From Saprolegnia diclina VS20 (lineage: Eukaryota > Oomycota > Saprolegniomycetes > Saprolegniales > Saprolegniaceae), in contig NW_008246087.1 of NCBI RefSeq assembly GCF_000281045.1, positions 14,133 through 35,857 of the forward strand: 21,725 bases of DNA, given 5' to 3'. The translations under genes and the position numbers were made by a program. Shown here one piece after another: positions 1-10,200 of this stretch. The notes below the pieces were generated by a model. The model saw only the letters and a list, made by a program, of their open reading frames with translations, made no database searches and was not told the origin of the DNA. Every line of letters starts with the position of its first letter. Positions within the stretch are counted from its first letter, which is position 1.

Positions 1-58
1 ACCTCGACTTCGGCTGGTTCCGCGCTGCCTTGCCCTTGCCGGTCGTCGTCTTGGCCAT
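1..58 (-). CDS. Basic histone-like protein, N-terminus only
   Basis: The complement reads from an ATG at 58 to the left edge as MAKTTTGKGKAARNQPKSR, 19 codons with no stop. The peptide is rich in Lys, Arg, Thr and Gly. A Lys/Gly-rich tail ending in a KSR-type step is what precedes the folded core in many protist H2A histones, so H2A is my first guess, but no core sequence is present. An Inr-like motif (TCAATTC on the minus strand) lies at 76-82, about 20 nt before the ATG, which supports this start. Other small basic nuclear or ribosomal proteins remain possible. Confidence 0.4.
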   Translation of the reverse strand, partial: MAKTTTGKGKAARNQPKSR

Positions 59-97
59 CATTTGTTGTCCATATCGAATTGAAAAAGAAACTAGGGT

Positions 98-500
98 AAA
101 CCTCGTGTTTTCTTGGGGCAGGTTTTGGTCGAGCTCTTTGGTTGAGGTTTTGCATTGGGGGAGCGTGCAATCTAGCGGAGGGATCGTGCACTACGTGTGA
201 CGTAGTTTGGACTCGGGGGACGGGATCATCTGCATTTGAGTTCAACGTACCCTGCCCCAAACCTCGTGTTTTCTTGGGGCAGAGTGTGGTTGGTCTTTGT
301 GGTCGAGGTGGGGCATACATGTAGGGCCGGTGGGCCATCTAGCGGTCTTTCTGTGAAACATGAGTAGTGGTTTGATTCGCGGAGAAGGTTTGCGCAGGTC
401 CTGGCGCGCTTTTTGATTTCAGTTTGGTGTCGGGGCCGCGTGCAACCTAGCGGTATGTCTGTGTCGTAGCTTGGACAGTGTGGATGTCTTCCACCCTTAC
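98..500. repeat. Degenerate tandem repeat, about 160-bp period
   Basis: A 24-base block (98-121) recurs exactly at 259-282, offset 161. A weaker similarity follows each copy, and each ends near a TCTAGCGG box (171-178 and 338-345). A third, more diverged partial copy carries CCTAGCGG at 446-453, followed by a TGTSNCGTAGYTTGGAC-like stretch that also follows the first copy. In the second copy the block forms a 9-bp stem, CTGCCCCAA at 252-260 with TTGGGGCAG at 274-282. The array sits directly upstream of the histone-like start. Short ORFs across it lack the codon bias of the real genes. Confidence 0.5.
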
Positions 501-940
501 GGGCTCTTGTACTATGCACGTCCAACGCGCCCCTCTTACTGCAAACACGCATTCACATGGCGAATGTGTGACGGACGCGTGCGACGGACGCGACCTCTGC
601 TTCGTTGCGGTGCAACCTCCGCTGTGCTACGGTGCACCTGGTGGACTCTTTGTAGGGCTCCAGTGGAAACAACGTCGAATTCATTTTCCATTGTGTGGTA
701 AGGGTGCTGCATCGTCCTAATCTCGCTTAGATGTGGATTATTGTTATTGTTAGAGCCATCGCCGGGAAGAGCTCTTTCTTAGCCGCTTCAACCTTCGCAT
801 CGTTTCGGCACTCGGGTCCAGTACTGCATAGCAGGACGCTTCATGCATAGAGACCACAGCAGCTTGATCAACATTGCAGGATGTATAACGTTCATGAGGT
901 GGTTGAAAGAATCGCTCCTCGGATTTGCAGGCCCAGCGAT
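501..940. other. Intergenic stretch without a recognisable gene
   Basis: Open frames here are short, overlap each other on both strands and lack the strong G/C third-position preference of the confirmed genes. A small ACGGACGCG repeat is visible near 572-592. I see no RNA gene or promoter I could defend. Confidence 0.5.
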
Positions 941-959
941 TCTACTGTGACGGGCGCGG

Positions 960-1211
960 CCGCTCGACGCGCGCGCTTCGCCTGGAGGCGCAGTGGCGGT
1001 CACGGTCGACGCCTTGGTTCGCTGCCGTCGCCTCTGCCCCGCGTCGATTTTCCGCTTCAGCTCCTTGGCCTACTCGATCGGAGTCGATGTCGGCAGGGCG
1101 TATGCAGCGTGGCGATTCCACTGCTCGCACTTGCGCTGCGCCTCCGAGACTGGCGGCCCCACCATGGCCGGGTGTTCTGTTCTGTGCTTGGCGCGCGAAT
1201 TGCAATAGAAA
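960..1211 (-). pseudogene. Possible decayed coding patch, unknown family
   Basis: This patch is more GC-rich than its surroundings. One minus-strand frame gives residues that look protein-like, including SEAQRKCEQWNRHAAYALP, then a Lys/Arg-rich stretch with AKELKRKIDAGQRR. The frame is interrupted at least once within the patch, and I see no convincing start or flanking exon. It may be a relic of a host gene or of a repeat-borne ORF, or the tail exon of something not visible here. I do not recognise the family. Chance coding potential in GC-rich DNA is a real alternative. Confidence 0.22.
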
Positions 1212-1373
1212 CCTGCAAAGCGAACATAACATCCAGATACGATGACAACACCGCAATCTATCTCATGGATCTAACACCACGCGAAGTGTTGAGGTCCCGC
1301 ACTATCGCGCAGGCCCCAACGATATCCAATGCACAAGCTACGCTTGGGATTGGCGCTGCGCGCATGGCCTATG

Positions 1374-1446
1374 GCCCTACCGCGCTACCGCGCGGACCCC
1401 GGCTATCGCCGGGTCGACTCGCTTCGCTCGTGGCTCGCTGCATGCG
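1374..1446. repeat. GC-rich double-hairpin repeat, copy A
   Basis: Two adjacent perfect 6-bp stems with 4-nt loops: CCGCGC (1380-1385), loop TACC, GCGCGG (1390-1395); then CCCGGC (1398-1403), loop TATC, GCCGGG (1408-1413). A mirror-like CTCGCTTCGCTC tract follows. About 85% of the block matches copy B some 262 bp downstream. Confidence 0.6.
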
Positions 1447-1467
1447 GGTTGGCCAAGGTGCGTATAT

Positions 1468-1497
1468 CCGGTTAAGTTCGTTTCCGTTCTTAACCGG
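1468..1497. repeat. 9-bp inverted repeat between the double-hairpin copies
   Basis: CCGGTTAAG at 1468-1476 pairs perfectly with CTTAACCGG at 1489-1497 across a 12-nt loop. It lies between copies A and B of the double-hairpin repeat, so it may belong to one composite repeat element. Confidence 0.5.
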
Positions 1498-1636
1498 CAT
1501 TTTGTCCACCCAATAGTCAAATTAAGATACGTCTTGACGACATTGACCTGCCACTCGTACTTAACCGAATTCGACACTTCCCGACCCTTCCCGACGCGCT
1601 ACGCACGCCGGAACACCATGTTGAGACTTCATTTTG

Positions 1637-1709
1637 CCCTACCGTGCTATCGCACGGGCCCGGCTACCGCCGGGTGCCCTCGCTGCGCTCGTGCCGCGCT
1701 TCGCGCAAA
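1637..1709. repeat. GC-rich double-hairpin repeat, copy B
   Basis: Same layout as copy A: CCGTGC (1642-1647), loop TATC, GCACGG (1652-1657); then CCCGGC (1659-1664), loop TACC, GCCGGG (1669-1674). A GC-rich tail ends in GCGCTTCGCGC. Compared with copy A, the first stem has a C-G pair replaced by T-A, so pairing is kept although both bases differ. Confidence 0.6.
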
Positions 1710-2302
1710 AAAGTCGTTATTCAATTAAAAGATAGATATCTGGTACCCCTTGAGAGGTTTATTTCCACCCCATATCTTTGAACCATTGCCGGGTTTGAAT
1801 TCGCATATTCAAGTACATTTTATCAGAATGCATTTCAAACTCGCTGTATTTTTATACTTTCTTGGCGAATCGACGTTGCGGTTTTCTGTTGACAGAGTCT
1901 CAGCTGCTGAACGCAAACGAGATTGGCGTCGGACAGCAGAGCGTCATGGCCCATCTCCGAGCCATTTGACTGGCATGGTATCCTCCGGATAGCTGTCGCT
2001 GCCGCGCACCACTTCTTCGAATGTTGTTGTATCGCATCGCCTTTGCTCATCCTAGAGCTGTACGCGTAATGATGGGGAATTCGTTGTCTATCCTGGATCG
2101 TGGAAAGCGGTGTGTGGTCGAGGCGACCAGAGACTGGTTCCGGCCGTTCTGGTTACGTTGGTTTTGCGGCAGAATGCATCTCGCCCACCAGAACCCTAAC
2201 CGCATTCGTAGACGGGACACACCATGTTGACGAGAAAGTTCAACTAAGATCTTATCTGTTGGCCTGTGCAAGGCTTTGGTTATACGAGAGTCGTGACGTC
2301 AA
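1710..2302. other. Intergenic stretch downstream of the first ENT gene
   Basis: AT-richer spacer with no frame showing the local coding bias. It includes the 3' flank of the transporter ending at 2303. I see no RNA gene, strong hairpin or mobile-element hallmark here. Confidence 0.5.
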
Positions 2303-3652
2303 CTAGGCGCCAAGCCAGTGGTGCTCGCCAACCTGCCAGCCAATGGTCGCGCCGGACGAAATCCCGAGGAAGAGGCCGAGGCACATGATGGCGCCCGCCG
2401 ACTCGCGGTCTTCCTGGGCCACGAGGCGCGGGCCGAGACCAAACGAGATGGTGCTAAGGACACCCGTCGAGAGACCGAGGAGATAGTTGACAAAGAGCTG
2501 CCAAAATACGTTGAAGTCGTGTGCGCTCGCCATGCAGTAGAGCGGGTTGAGGCCGCCGCCCGGGAGCCCGAGCAAGAGCAGCACAAAGAGGCCCCAGCGC
2601 ACGATCGACCAGAGCAAGCACGACGCGAGTGTAAAGTACTTGTACACAAACGGCGCGAGGAGGCGGCCGGCAAAGTCGCCATAGTTGTAGCTCAGAAGAA
2701 AGCCGTTGATGTACCAGCCGCCCCAAGTCGCGGCGCCCGCGAGCTGAAAACCAGACGAGATACCAATGCCGGGGAAGGCCGTGAGCGAGCACAGGAAAAT
2801 GAGAAACTGGCACGCAACCGGCACCGCGATCGTCGTCGCGATGCGCCAGAGACGCGCCCACATGACCGGGAACGACTCGCGCAACGCCTGCCGGCGCGCT
2901 GTCTCGGCATCGTTGAGCTCCATCAAGCAGGCGACCGCGGGCAGCTGCAGCAGGTTGTAAAAGAGGCATACGGCCATAACGCACACAACGATGAGGACGC
3001 TGAAGAAGATGTAGAACGAAATCTTTTGGATCTGCGCCGTGTCGGCCGGCGCGGGGTCCAACCCGCCGATGCAGAGCTGGAAGAGCGTGCTCAGCGTCAC
3101 GTTGATGACGCCGGACGTGCCATTGCCGAGCATCATTGCGTTTGTGAACGCGGCGTCCGGGAAGAGCGACGAGAGCGCGTAGAGCGCCGCTTCAGCGAGC
3201 ACATTGGTGAGCCCCACAAGCCCAAACGACATCAAGACGATGGTCGCGCCCGTCTCGGGCGTCGCGTCGCACGTGTCTTGGAGGATGATGGCGAGCGCGC
3301 AGAGAATGCAGATGGCGTACCCGAGGCAGACGCGCGTCCACATGCCGAGCTTCTTGTCAAGGCCAAAGACGACTTGGAAAAAGTGGCCCACAAACAGGGG
3401 CCACGTCGAGACGGGCGTCGTGAGGAACGCAAAGTTGAAGGACGTCGACGCGAAGCGCGACTGGTAGTAGTTTTGCGCCGACAAGAACGTATAGTACCCC
3501 CAGAGACACGACGCTTCGAGGAAGAGGAACGACCACCAGAGAAAGCGGCGATGCGTCGCGAGCGCCTCGACGACGTGCGCTGGGAGCTCGTCCTTTGTCG
3601 TCTCCGCGTCGTTGACGGAGAGGAGGTTGGCGTCTTTGGGCGACGCGTCCAT
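2303..3652 (-). CDS. ENT-family (SLC29-type) nucleoside transporter
   Basis: A single exon of 449 residues, a usual size for equilibrative nucleoside transporters, which move nucleosides or nucleobases down their gradient across a membrane. Hydrophobic segments fit about 11 membrane helices (TM1 near 38-60, TM2 72-97, TM3 104-124, TM4 136-160, TM5 172-198, TM6 211-235, the rest from 266 on). Family marks are FPDAAFTNAMMLGNGTSGV in the TM4-TM5 region (164-182), an NYGDFAGR match (323-330) to the ENT NxxDxxGR motif, and QEDRESAGA (413-421) before the last helix. The loop between TM6 and TM7 is short. The ATG is preceded by an Inr/FPR-like element at 3665-3680. It follows the remodeller on the same strand 624 bp away, too far for shared translation. 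Substrate cannot be read from sequence. It is a paralogue of the gene at 17138-18484. Confidence 0.88.
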   Translation of the reverse strand: MDASPKDANLLSVNDAETTKDELPAHVVEALATHRRFLWWSFLFLEASCLWGYYTFLSAQNYYQSRFASTSFNFAFLTTPVSTWPLFVGHFFQVVFGLDKKLGMWTRVCLGYAICILCALAIILQDTCDATPETGATIVLMSFGLVGLTNVLAEAALYALSSLFPDAAFTNAMMLGNGTSGVINVTLSTLFQLCIGGLDPAPADTAQIQKISFYIFFSVLIVVCVMAVCLFYNLLQLPAVACLMELNDAETARRQALRESFPVMWARLWRIATTIAVPVACQFLIFLCSLTAFPGIGISSGFQLAGAATWGGWYINGFLLSYNYGDFAGRLLAPFVYKYFTLASCLLWSIVRWGLFVLLLLGLPGGGLNPLYCMASAHDFNVFWQLFVNYLLGLSTGVLSTISFGLGPRLVAQEDRESAGAIMCLGLFLGISSGATIGWQVGEHHWLGA

Positions 3653-3664
3653 GGTGGAAGCTAG

Positions 3665-3680
3665 CTAATGCGCGAATGAA
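3665..3680 (-). promoter_or_regulatory. Inr/FPR-like core promoter of the first ENT gene
   Basis: The minus strand reads TTCATTCGCGCATTAG here, close to the oomycete Inr plus flanking element (TCATTYYNCAWTTT as I recall it). It ends 12 nt before the ATG, implying a very short 5' leader. Confidence 0.45.
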
Positions 3681-4276
3681 CTACACTGATACAATGTAGC
3701 AGCAAGAGACGCGTGGTCTTGTCGGTTCAGCGAGCCATCGATCAAGTAGTCGACGATGACGATCGGACGGGTTCAAGCATGGTGCCAGCAACATATTAGC
3801 ATTTCGTATCTAATGTAGTCGAATCCTTACTGCTCACAGTGTTGAGGCTGCCAAGAGTCTTGGCCATTGGGGTCCGTCTACGTCCTCTGTGGTACCACCC
3901 AGATGCAGTGTGTGGTTGACTTTGTTTCGAGAAGCCAATCTGGACCGAGTTGTTTGATTCTAGTATGCGTTCTTGAAGTTTCCAAGCAGATCCTGCGCGC
4001 GGTCGTTGCCACAACCAAGGTTTGTGCGGTGGGTCGCGCACGATACTGTCATTTCCAGCACTATAGCAACCACTGGCGGCGACAGTCCGCTGGATTGGGC
4101 TAAGCCATGCGGGGCAAGTCCATGGTGGCGGTGGCTTCTCGGCTCTGTTAGCGAGCGCAGCCTTGAAGTGCTTTCACGACAGTCGTTGGAGATTCCACTT
4201 TGAGGAGACGTTTGCTCGTATTGACCGCCCACTCGAGTTAGCAAGGGCATAAATATATGCCGTTAGTACTGGGATG
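3681..4276. other. Spacer between ENT gene and remodeller, with a small 3' hairpin
   Basis: No frame here shows coding bias. A 6-bp hairpin, GGCATA (4246-4251) with TATGCC (4256-4261), lies 16 bp past the remodeller stop and would fall in its 3' untranslated region. A CCAAT pentamer occurs at 3935-3939. Confidence 0.45.
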
Positions 4277-7200
4277 TTAAATGAGCTGCTGTTTCTTCTT
4301 GGTTCGCCGCGTCCGACGGCCACTCGGCGCCTCGTCGTCGCTGTTGTCGCTGTCAACGCCCTTTTCGTAGTCCTCTTCGTCAGCGAGGAGCGCGTCGGCC
4401 TCGTTGTAGAACCGCTTGCGCTTGCCCTTGGTTTTGGCACCGCGCTTGACCTTCTTGGCGAGCGGCTTGTCGTCGTCGTCATCTTCGTCAATGGCGACCA
4501 CCTCGACGCTCGCACGCCGGCCGCGCTTCTTGGCCGACCGCGCGATCGGCGCGTCTTCGTCTTCGTCGTCGTCTTGGACTGAGAGATCATCGTCGTCGTC
4601 GTCGCTGACACCTTCGACGATCGCACCGCGGTCGTCCGGCAGGTGCTCCGAGCAGATCATCATGGTCGTCGACAGGCGCAGAATGCGCATCCCGCGCATG
4701 CACGACTCGTGGAACGCTTGCGCGCAGTGGGCGCAGCTCACGACAGGCGACTTCTTCTTTGTCTTGGTGCAGCCGTGGCAGTAGTGACTCGGGCACCGGA
4801 ACCGCTTCTTCCCGACCCACTCGACCTTGGCGTGCTCGAGGACGCACGTCGTGTGATAGAAGCGACCGCACTTGGCCATCGAGCACTGCGTCACGCCGTT
4901 CTCCGCACCCATCTTGCCGACCTTGCCGCAGCACATGCACATGTGCTTGCCGGCCGTGCAGTCGGGGCAGAGCCACTTGGCGCCCGATGGCTCGGCCTTG
5001 AGACCGACGCACTCCATATGAAACGACCGGTGGCACGGACCGTCGCAGAGCAGAATGAGGCCGCCGTCGCCGCAGAGCGCACAAATATCGCCACTCGGAA
5101 GCTCGACGATCGGACCCGCCGGCATTTGCCGCTTGAGCGTCATCGACTCGGACTTCTTGCCGAGACTCTTGCGTCGACTGCTGGTCGATGCTGTCGTCAC
5201 GGGCGCGGCTGGCGTCGCGCGGCAGCTGCGGACACGCGACTTGACGAGCGACTCCATGTACGCTTCGGCCACCTTGCGCTGGTCGGCGTTGAACACGTCC
5301 TTGAGCTTGAGGATCTTTTGGAGCACAGCAATCGCTATGTCGTACTCGTGGCCCGACGACCGCTTGTCCCAGACGTCCTTGCTGCTGCCGCCGCGGCTCG
5401 TGTCGGCGACGATACGGTCCATCGCATGGCCGAGGTTGGTCATAAACTTGGCTTTGGTCTGGCGCGACGCGAGCGCCGACCCGTCGTCGAGCTTGAGGCT
5501 CAGCATTTCAATCGAAATTTGGCCTTGCGCGAGCACTTTTTCCCAAAAGTGCGGGTCGTTGACGTCGGCGGTCGAGCCTTCAGCGAAAAACGACGACCTG
5601 TCAAACACAATGCCAGCCTTCTTCTTCGGGGCCGACGAGCTCGCGCCTTCGTCTTCGTCCTTGGCGACCTCGTTCGTCACGACGCGCGTGTTCTCCTTCA
5701 AGATGGTCTCAATGTCCCGCTCGACAAACGATTTCGACGCGTCGTCGTCATCGTCCAAGAGGCCATACGCGCCCTTCTTGAGGAGCTCGACAAGCACCTC
5801 GGCCGACGGGCGCTCGATCGCGTGCGCTTCGCTAAACGACCCGGTGCCCAGCACCGCGTGCTCGAGGCCGAGCTTCCGGGACGCGCGGTCAAACATCTGG
5901 CTCTCGTACGTGTTGCGCGTCACGAGGCGGTAGATCTTGACCGACTTCTTCTGACCAATGCGGTGGCAGCGCGACTGGGCTTGGAGGTCGTTCTGCGGGT
6001 TCCAGTCCGAGTCAAAGATGATGACCGTGTCGGCCGCGATCAGGTTGATCCCGACGCCGCCGGCCTTGGTCGAGAGAAGAAACACAAACGACTTGGAGTT
6101 CTTCTTGGAGAAGCGATCGATCGCCGCTTGGCGCGCGCTGCCGCTCGTCGAGCCGTCGAGGCGCTCGCACGGCATGTGCTCCTGCTCGCAGTAGCGCTCG
6201 AGGAGGTCGAGCTGCCGAATAAACTGCGAGAAAATGAGCACCTTGTGGCCTTCGGCGCGGAGCTTTGGGAGAAGCTTGCTCACGAGCACGAGCTTCCCGC
6301 TGGCTTGGATCGTCATGTTCATAATGTCGGCCGGTTCGGGCGCCACACCGAGCGACTCGAGCTCGCGCTCCTCAACGCCCTTGATCAAGAACGGGTGGTT
6401 GCAGCACTTGCGCAGCTGCAGCTGGAGGTTGTTGAGCGTCGGGAGGCTGTTCTTCGACCCAAGGTACAAGAACGACCGGTTCCGCTCGTAAATCGCGCGG
6501 TAGTACTGCTTCTGGAGCATCGTGAGCTCGACTTGGATGATGGTCTCTTCCTTGGGCGGAATGCTCTTCTCGACGTCTTCCTTCACGCGGCGCAGAAGGT
6601 ACGGCGCAATCATCTTTTGGAGCTCCGTCACCTGCTCCTGCGACTGGAGCCGGCCGTACTTCTCGATGAACGACTCCATGCTGTCGAAAATGACGGGCTC
6701 CAAAAAGTTGAGCAGCACCCAGAGCTCTTGCGTGTTGTTCTGAAGCGGCGTGCCCGTCAAGAGGAGCTTCCGATCGACGTTCAGCGCGCGCATCTGCTTG
6801 AGGACGCGCGACCCCGCGCTCTTGAGCCGGTGCGCTTCGTCGACGGCCACGAGGCGCCAGTGAATCGTCTCAAACTCCTCAAAGTCGGCAAGGATCGTCT
6901 CGAACGTCGTGAGGAGCACGTTGAACTTGAAGACGCTCTTGGTCGTGGGCATGTTGGGGTAGTACCACGTCTGCGTTCGAATGAGCGTGCGGAGGTCCTT
7001 GCCCGTGCACTTGTTGTTGCGCTCGCCGACGTCATGGTACACGCACACATTCATGTCGGTCCAGTCTTCAATCTACGAGACAAAGCATGAGCTTTCCCAT
7101 GCAGCAAAGAGGACAATGAAGCATCTACCTCGCGCCGCCAGTGCTGCAGCGTTGAGAGCGGTACCACGATAAGGAATGGACCGCGAATGTCCTCTTCGGT

Positions 7201-10200
7201 GCGCAAATGCTCGATGAACGAAACGACTTGGACCGTCTTGCCGAGACCCATTTCGTCAGCGAGGAGGCACGACCGCTTGGCCTTCCAGCACGAGATCATC
7301 CAGTTGAGGCCATCGACCTGGTAGCTCCGGAGCGTGCGCCCGCCCTTGAACGTCGGCGACTGCTCGTATGGGACAAACTCGGTCGGCGCCGCAATCATCG
7401 CGACCGCCTTGCGCTTGGTCGGCAAAAAGCTCGCAAAATGCTCGTGGGGGTCCAGCGTGCCCTTCATGATGCCCGCGAGCACGTGCTGCATCGGGCCATT
7501 GGGCGCTGCATAGTTTTCGAGCGCCGGGCGCGACGTCGGGCGCAAGAGCGGGTTGGACACGCGGACCACTGGCAGCAGCGAGAGATACGAGAACGGCACG
7601 TACAGCGACGGCGGCGTCGTGCCCACAAGCGGCGCGTCGTCGTCATCGAGCGGCGGCGGAAGCGTGATGTAGCGGCGCTCGATCGTCTTGGGCGCGCACG
7701 GCATCGGAAAGATGTGGGCGGGTCGGAGCGTGTGGAAGGTGAAGAGCACGTAGTTCTTCGACTCGGAGATGAGCGCCACGACGGTGGAAAAGGGGTGCTG
7801 CGCCGTCGCCCGGTTGTTGATGCCGACGAGAATGTCGCCCGGCGCAATGACGCCCGTGGCCTCCGCCGCGCCCATCATGCCGGTGGCGAGGTGCTGGAAG
7901 CCGAGCACGCGCGCACAGCCGTCGTCCGAGAGGCCGAGGCGCATTCCGAGGCCGCCGTCGGCCTTGGGAACGGCCACAAAGTACTCGGTGTAGCGCTGGT
8001 GCGGCCCAAACGTGTCCATCTTGAAGCTACTAAACGTCATTGGGTCGAGCATTTGCGTCGGCGCCTTTTTGACCTTGGGCTTAGGCGCCTCGAGCGTGAT
8101 GGGATACCCGAGCGCGAGGTGCTCGATCATGCCGGCGAGAACCGAGCTCACCACGTCGTCGACGGCTTCGTGCTTGGTTGTCTCGTCGTCCTCGTTGTCT
8201 TCTTCGTCGCTCGACGCATCGTCGTTCTCGTCGCTGCCAGGCGCCGACTGGAAGAGCTGCGAGTACGCCGGCATCTGGATCGGGACGCGCTCGTCGTCGT
8301 CGTCGTCGTCATCGTCGTCGTCGGACGAGTCACCCGCGTCCGAGTAGTCGGCGTCGTCTTCCTTGGCCCGACTAATCGACGCGAAATGTTCCTTCTTGAG
8401 CACGTAGGCCAGCGCGGCGGCGCCACACTTTTTCAACACCGTGTGGTCCGGCGCGTGGTTGTGCAAAAGGCAGTGGAAGGCGAAGAGCTGCGCCTTGATC
8501 TGCTCCATCTGCTTGAGGTTGCGGTACTCGGCCGAGCCGTACGGTGCGTCGGCCGACTCGACGTGCCACTCGCGACTGCACGGACCGTCGTGGTCAGCGC
8601 CGAGCGTGCAAAACCGGTCGGCGGCGCAGTTGCTGCTTTTCGTTGGCCCGTTCCCGACGACCGCGTTGTGCTTGCCGCAGCACGGCAGCTGGCACGTCGT
8701 CTGCAGAATCTCCTTCTCGGTCGGGACTTTGTTGGCCTTGAAGTAGCGCACGATTTGGTCGTCGTCGCCAATGTCCTGGGCCCGCTCCCACGTCGCACAC
8801 CGGATCGAGAGACCCCGCCATTGCACGAGGAACATGGTGTTGTTCCCAAAGAGGCGCGTGCTCTGGTGCCGAGAGTCGTCCGTGCGCGTGTCGCTGTCGA
8901 GCGTAAACTTGGAGGTGCCGGTGATCGCGGCCGTGAGCACGTGCGGGATCGAAGCAGGGACCGATGACGCGCTTGTCTCGTCGCCCTTCGGGAGCACCAT
9001 GGCTTCGTATGTCATGCGGAGTTCGCAGTACGGGCAGTACCACTCGCCGTCTGGCGTCGCGTCGAGCGGCGGGTCCAGACACGCGAGGTGGATCTCGTTG
9101 TCGCAGCGGTCGCAGACGAGGAGCGCATCGTCGTCGTCGCCATCGACGCTCTTGCAGACCGAGCACCCGGGCTCCCACGGCTCCCACGAGTTGAGCGCGC
9201 GCGTCTCGTGGACTTCGCCTTGGAACTGCGCGAGGATCTCCGCGTCTTCTTCGGCGTCGCCCGTCAACGGCAGGAGCTGCCACGCCGACGGGCAGATGAT
9301 CCATTCAAAAAAGAGCTTTTCAAAGTCGGCCAAAAGGCCTATCGCGGCCGTCCCGATCTCCGAGTCGTTGTCGTTGAACGCCAAGCAGTTGGTAAAGACG
9401 AGCCGAATGTCCGAGACCAAGAGGCCGTACGCCGAGGGACCTGTGCATGCATGAGATCGAGTCGGCGAGAAGCACGGTCGACGTACCGACGTAGTAGTTG
9501 TCGCGGCCGAGGCGCGTCTGGATCGTGCCAAAATCCATCGGGTTGGCGATCGTATCTAAATAGTCGGGTACTTGCTTGAGATTCACCGGCTCGAGGAACT
9601 CGGCCGACGCGGGGTCGGCCATGAGCCGTCGCAGAATGCCAGCGCAGCGGTCGAGGACGGTCGCGTTGTTCTGGATCAAGTACGCGTCCGTGACCCGCGG
9701 GTACTTGCGTGGATACGGGATCGAAGTCCGGCGATCGTCGAGCTGCTTCTCGACGTCTTCGTTCGTCACGCCGGTGCGGTGGTTCAAGATGGTCTCGACG
9801 GTCGCGTTGCCAATGTCGAGATCGTCGACTTCGTCCGTATCGGCGTACCCGTCCTTGGCGCACTTCTTGTCGTAGAGCTGGACCTTGTTGCGCTTGATGT
9901 AGCCGTTCGGGAAGAACGCTTCGACCTCTTCGTACGTCAACCAGCGCATGTGCAAGTGCGAGAGCCCGACAAACTTGCAGAGGTACTCGATCGCGCCCGA
10001 GCGCGAGTTGACGCGCCGGCCCAAGATGACGTCCAAGCAGAAGTCCTTCTGGATTGTGTTCATCTCCGAGGCCATCGCGGCCGCGCGCGCGGCCTTGGTC
10101 GGTGCTACATCGTCGTCGTCGTCGAGGTCCTCAAAGAGATCTTCCACGAGCGCATCGTACGAGACGTTGTACTTGGCGCTCTTCCGGCGTCCGCGGCCTC

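Noticed and set aside
2318-3664. Plus-strand open frame (448 codons) exactly opposite the first ENT gene
   Set aside because: The minus frame has ENT motifs and membrane helices; the plus frame is a charged, featureless shadow.
4643-7090. Long plus-strand open frame (815 codons) opposite remodeller exon 3
   Set aside because: The opposite strand encodes clear SNF2 and PHD motifs. G/C-ending codons there remove stop triplets from this antisense frame; its translation is low-complexity Arg/Leu/Val/Glu without family motifs.
7207-8967. Plus-strand open frame (586 codons) opposite exon 2
   Set aside because: Same cause: mirror of a GC3-rich gene. The translation is dominated by Arg, Val and Glu and has no recognisable domain.
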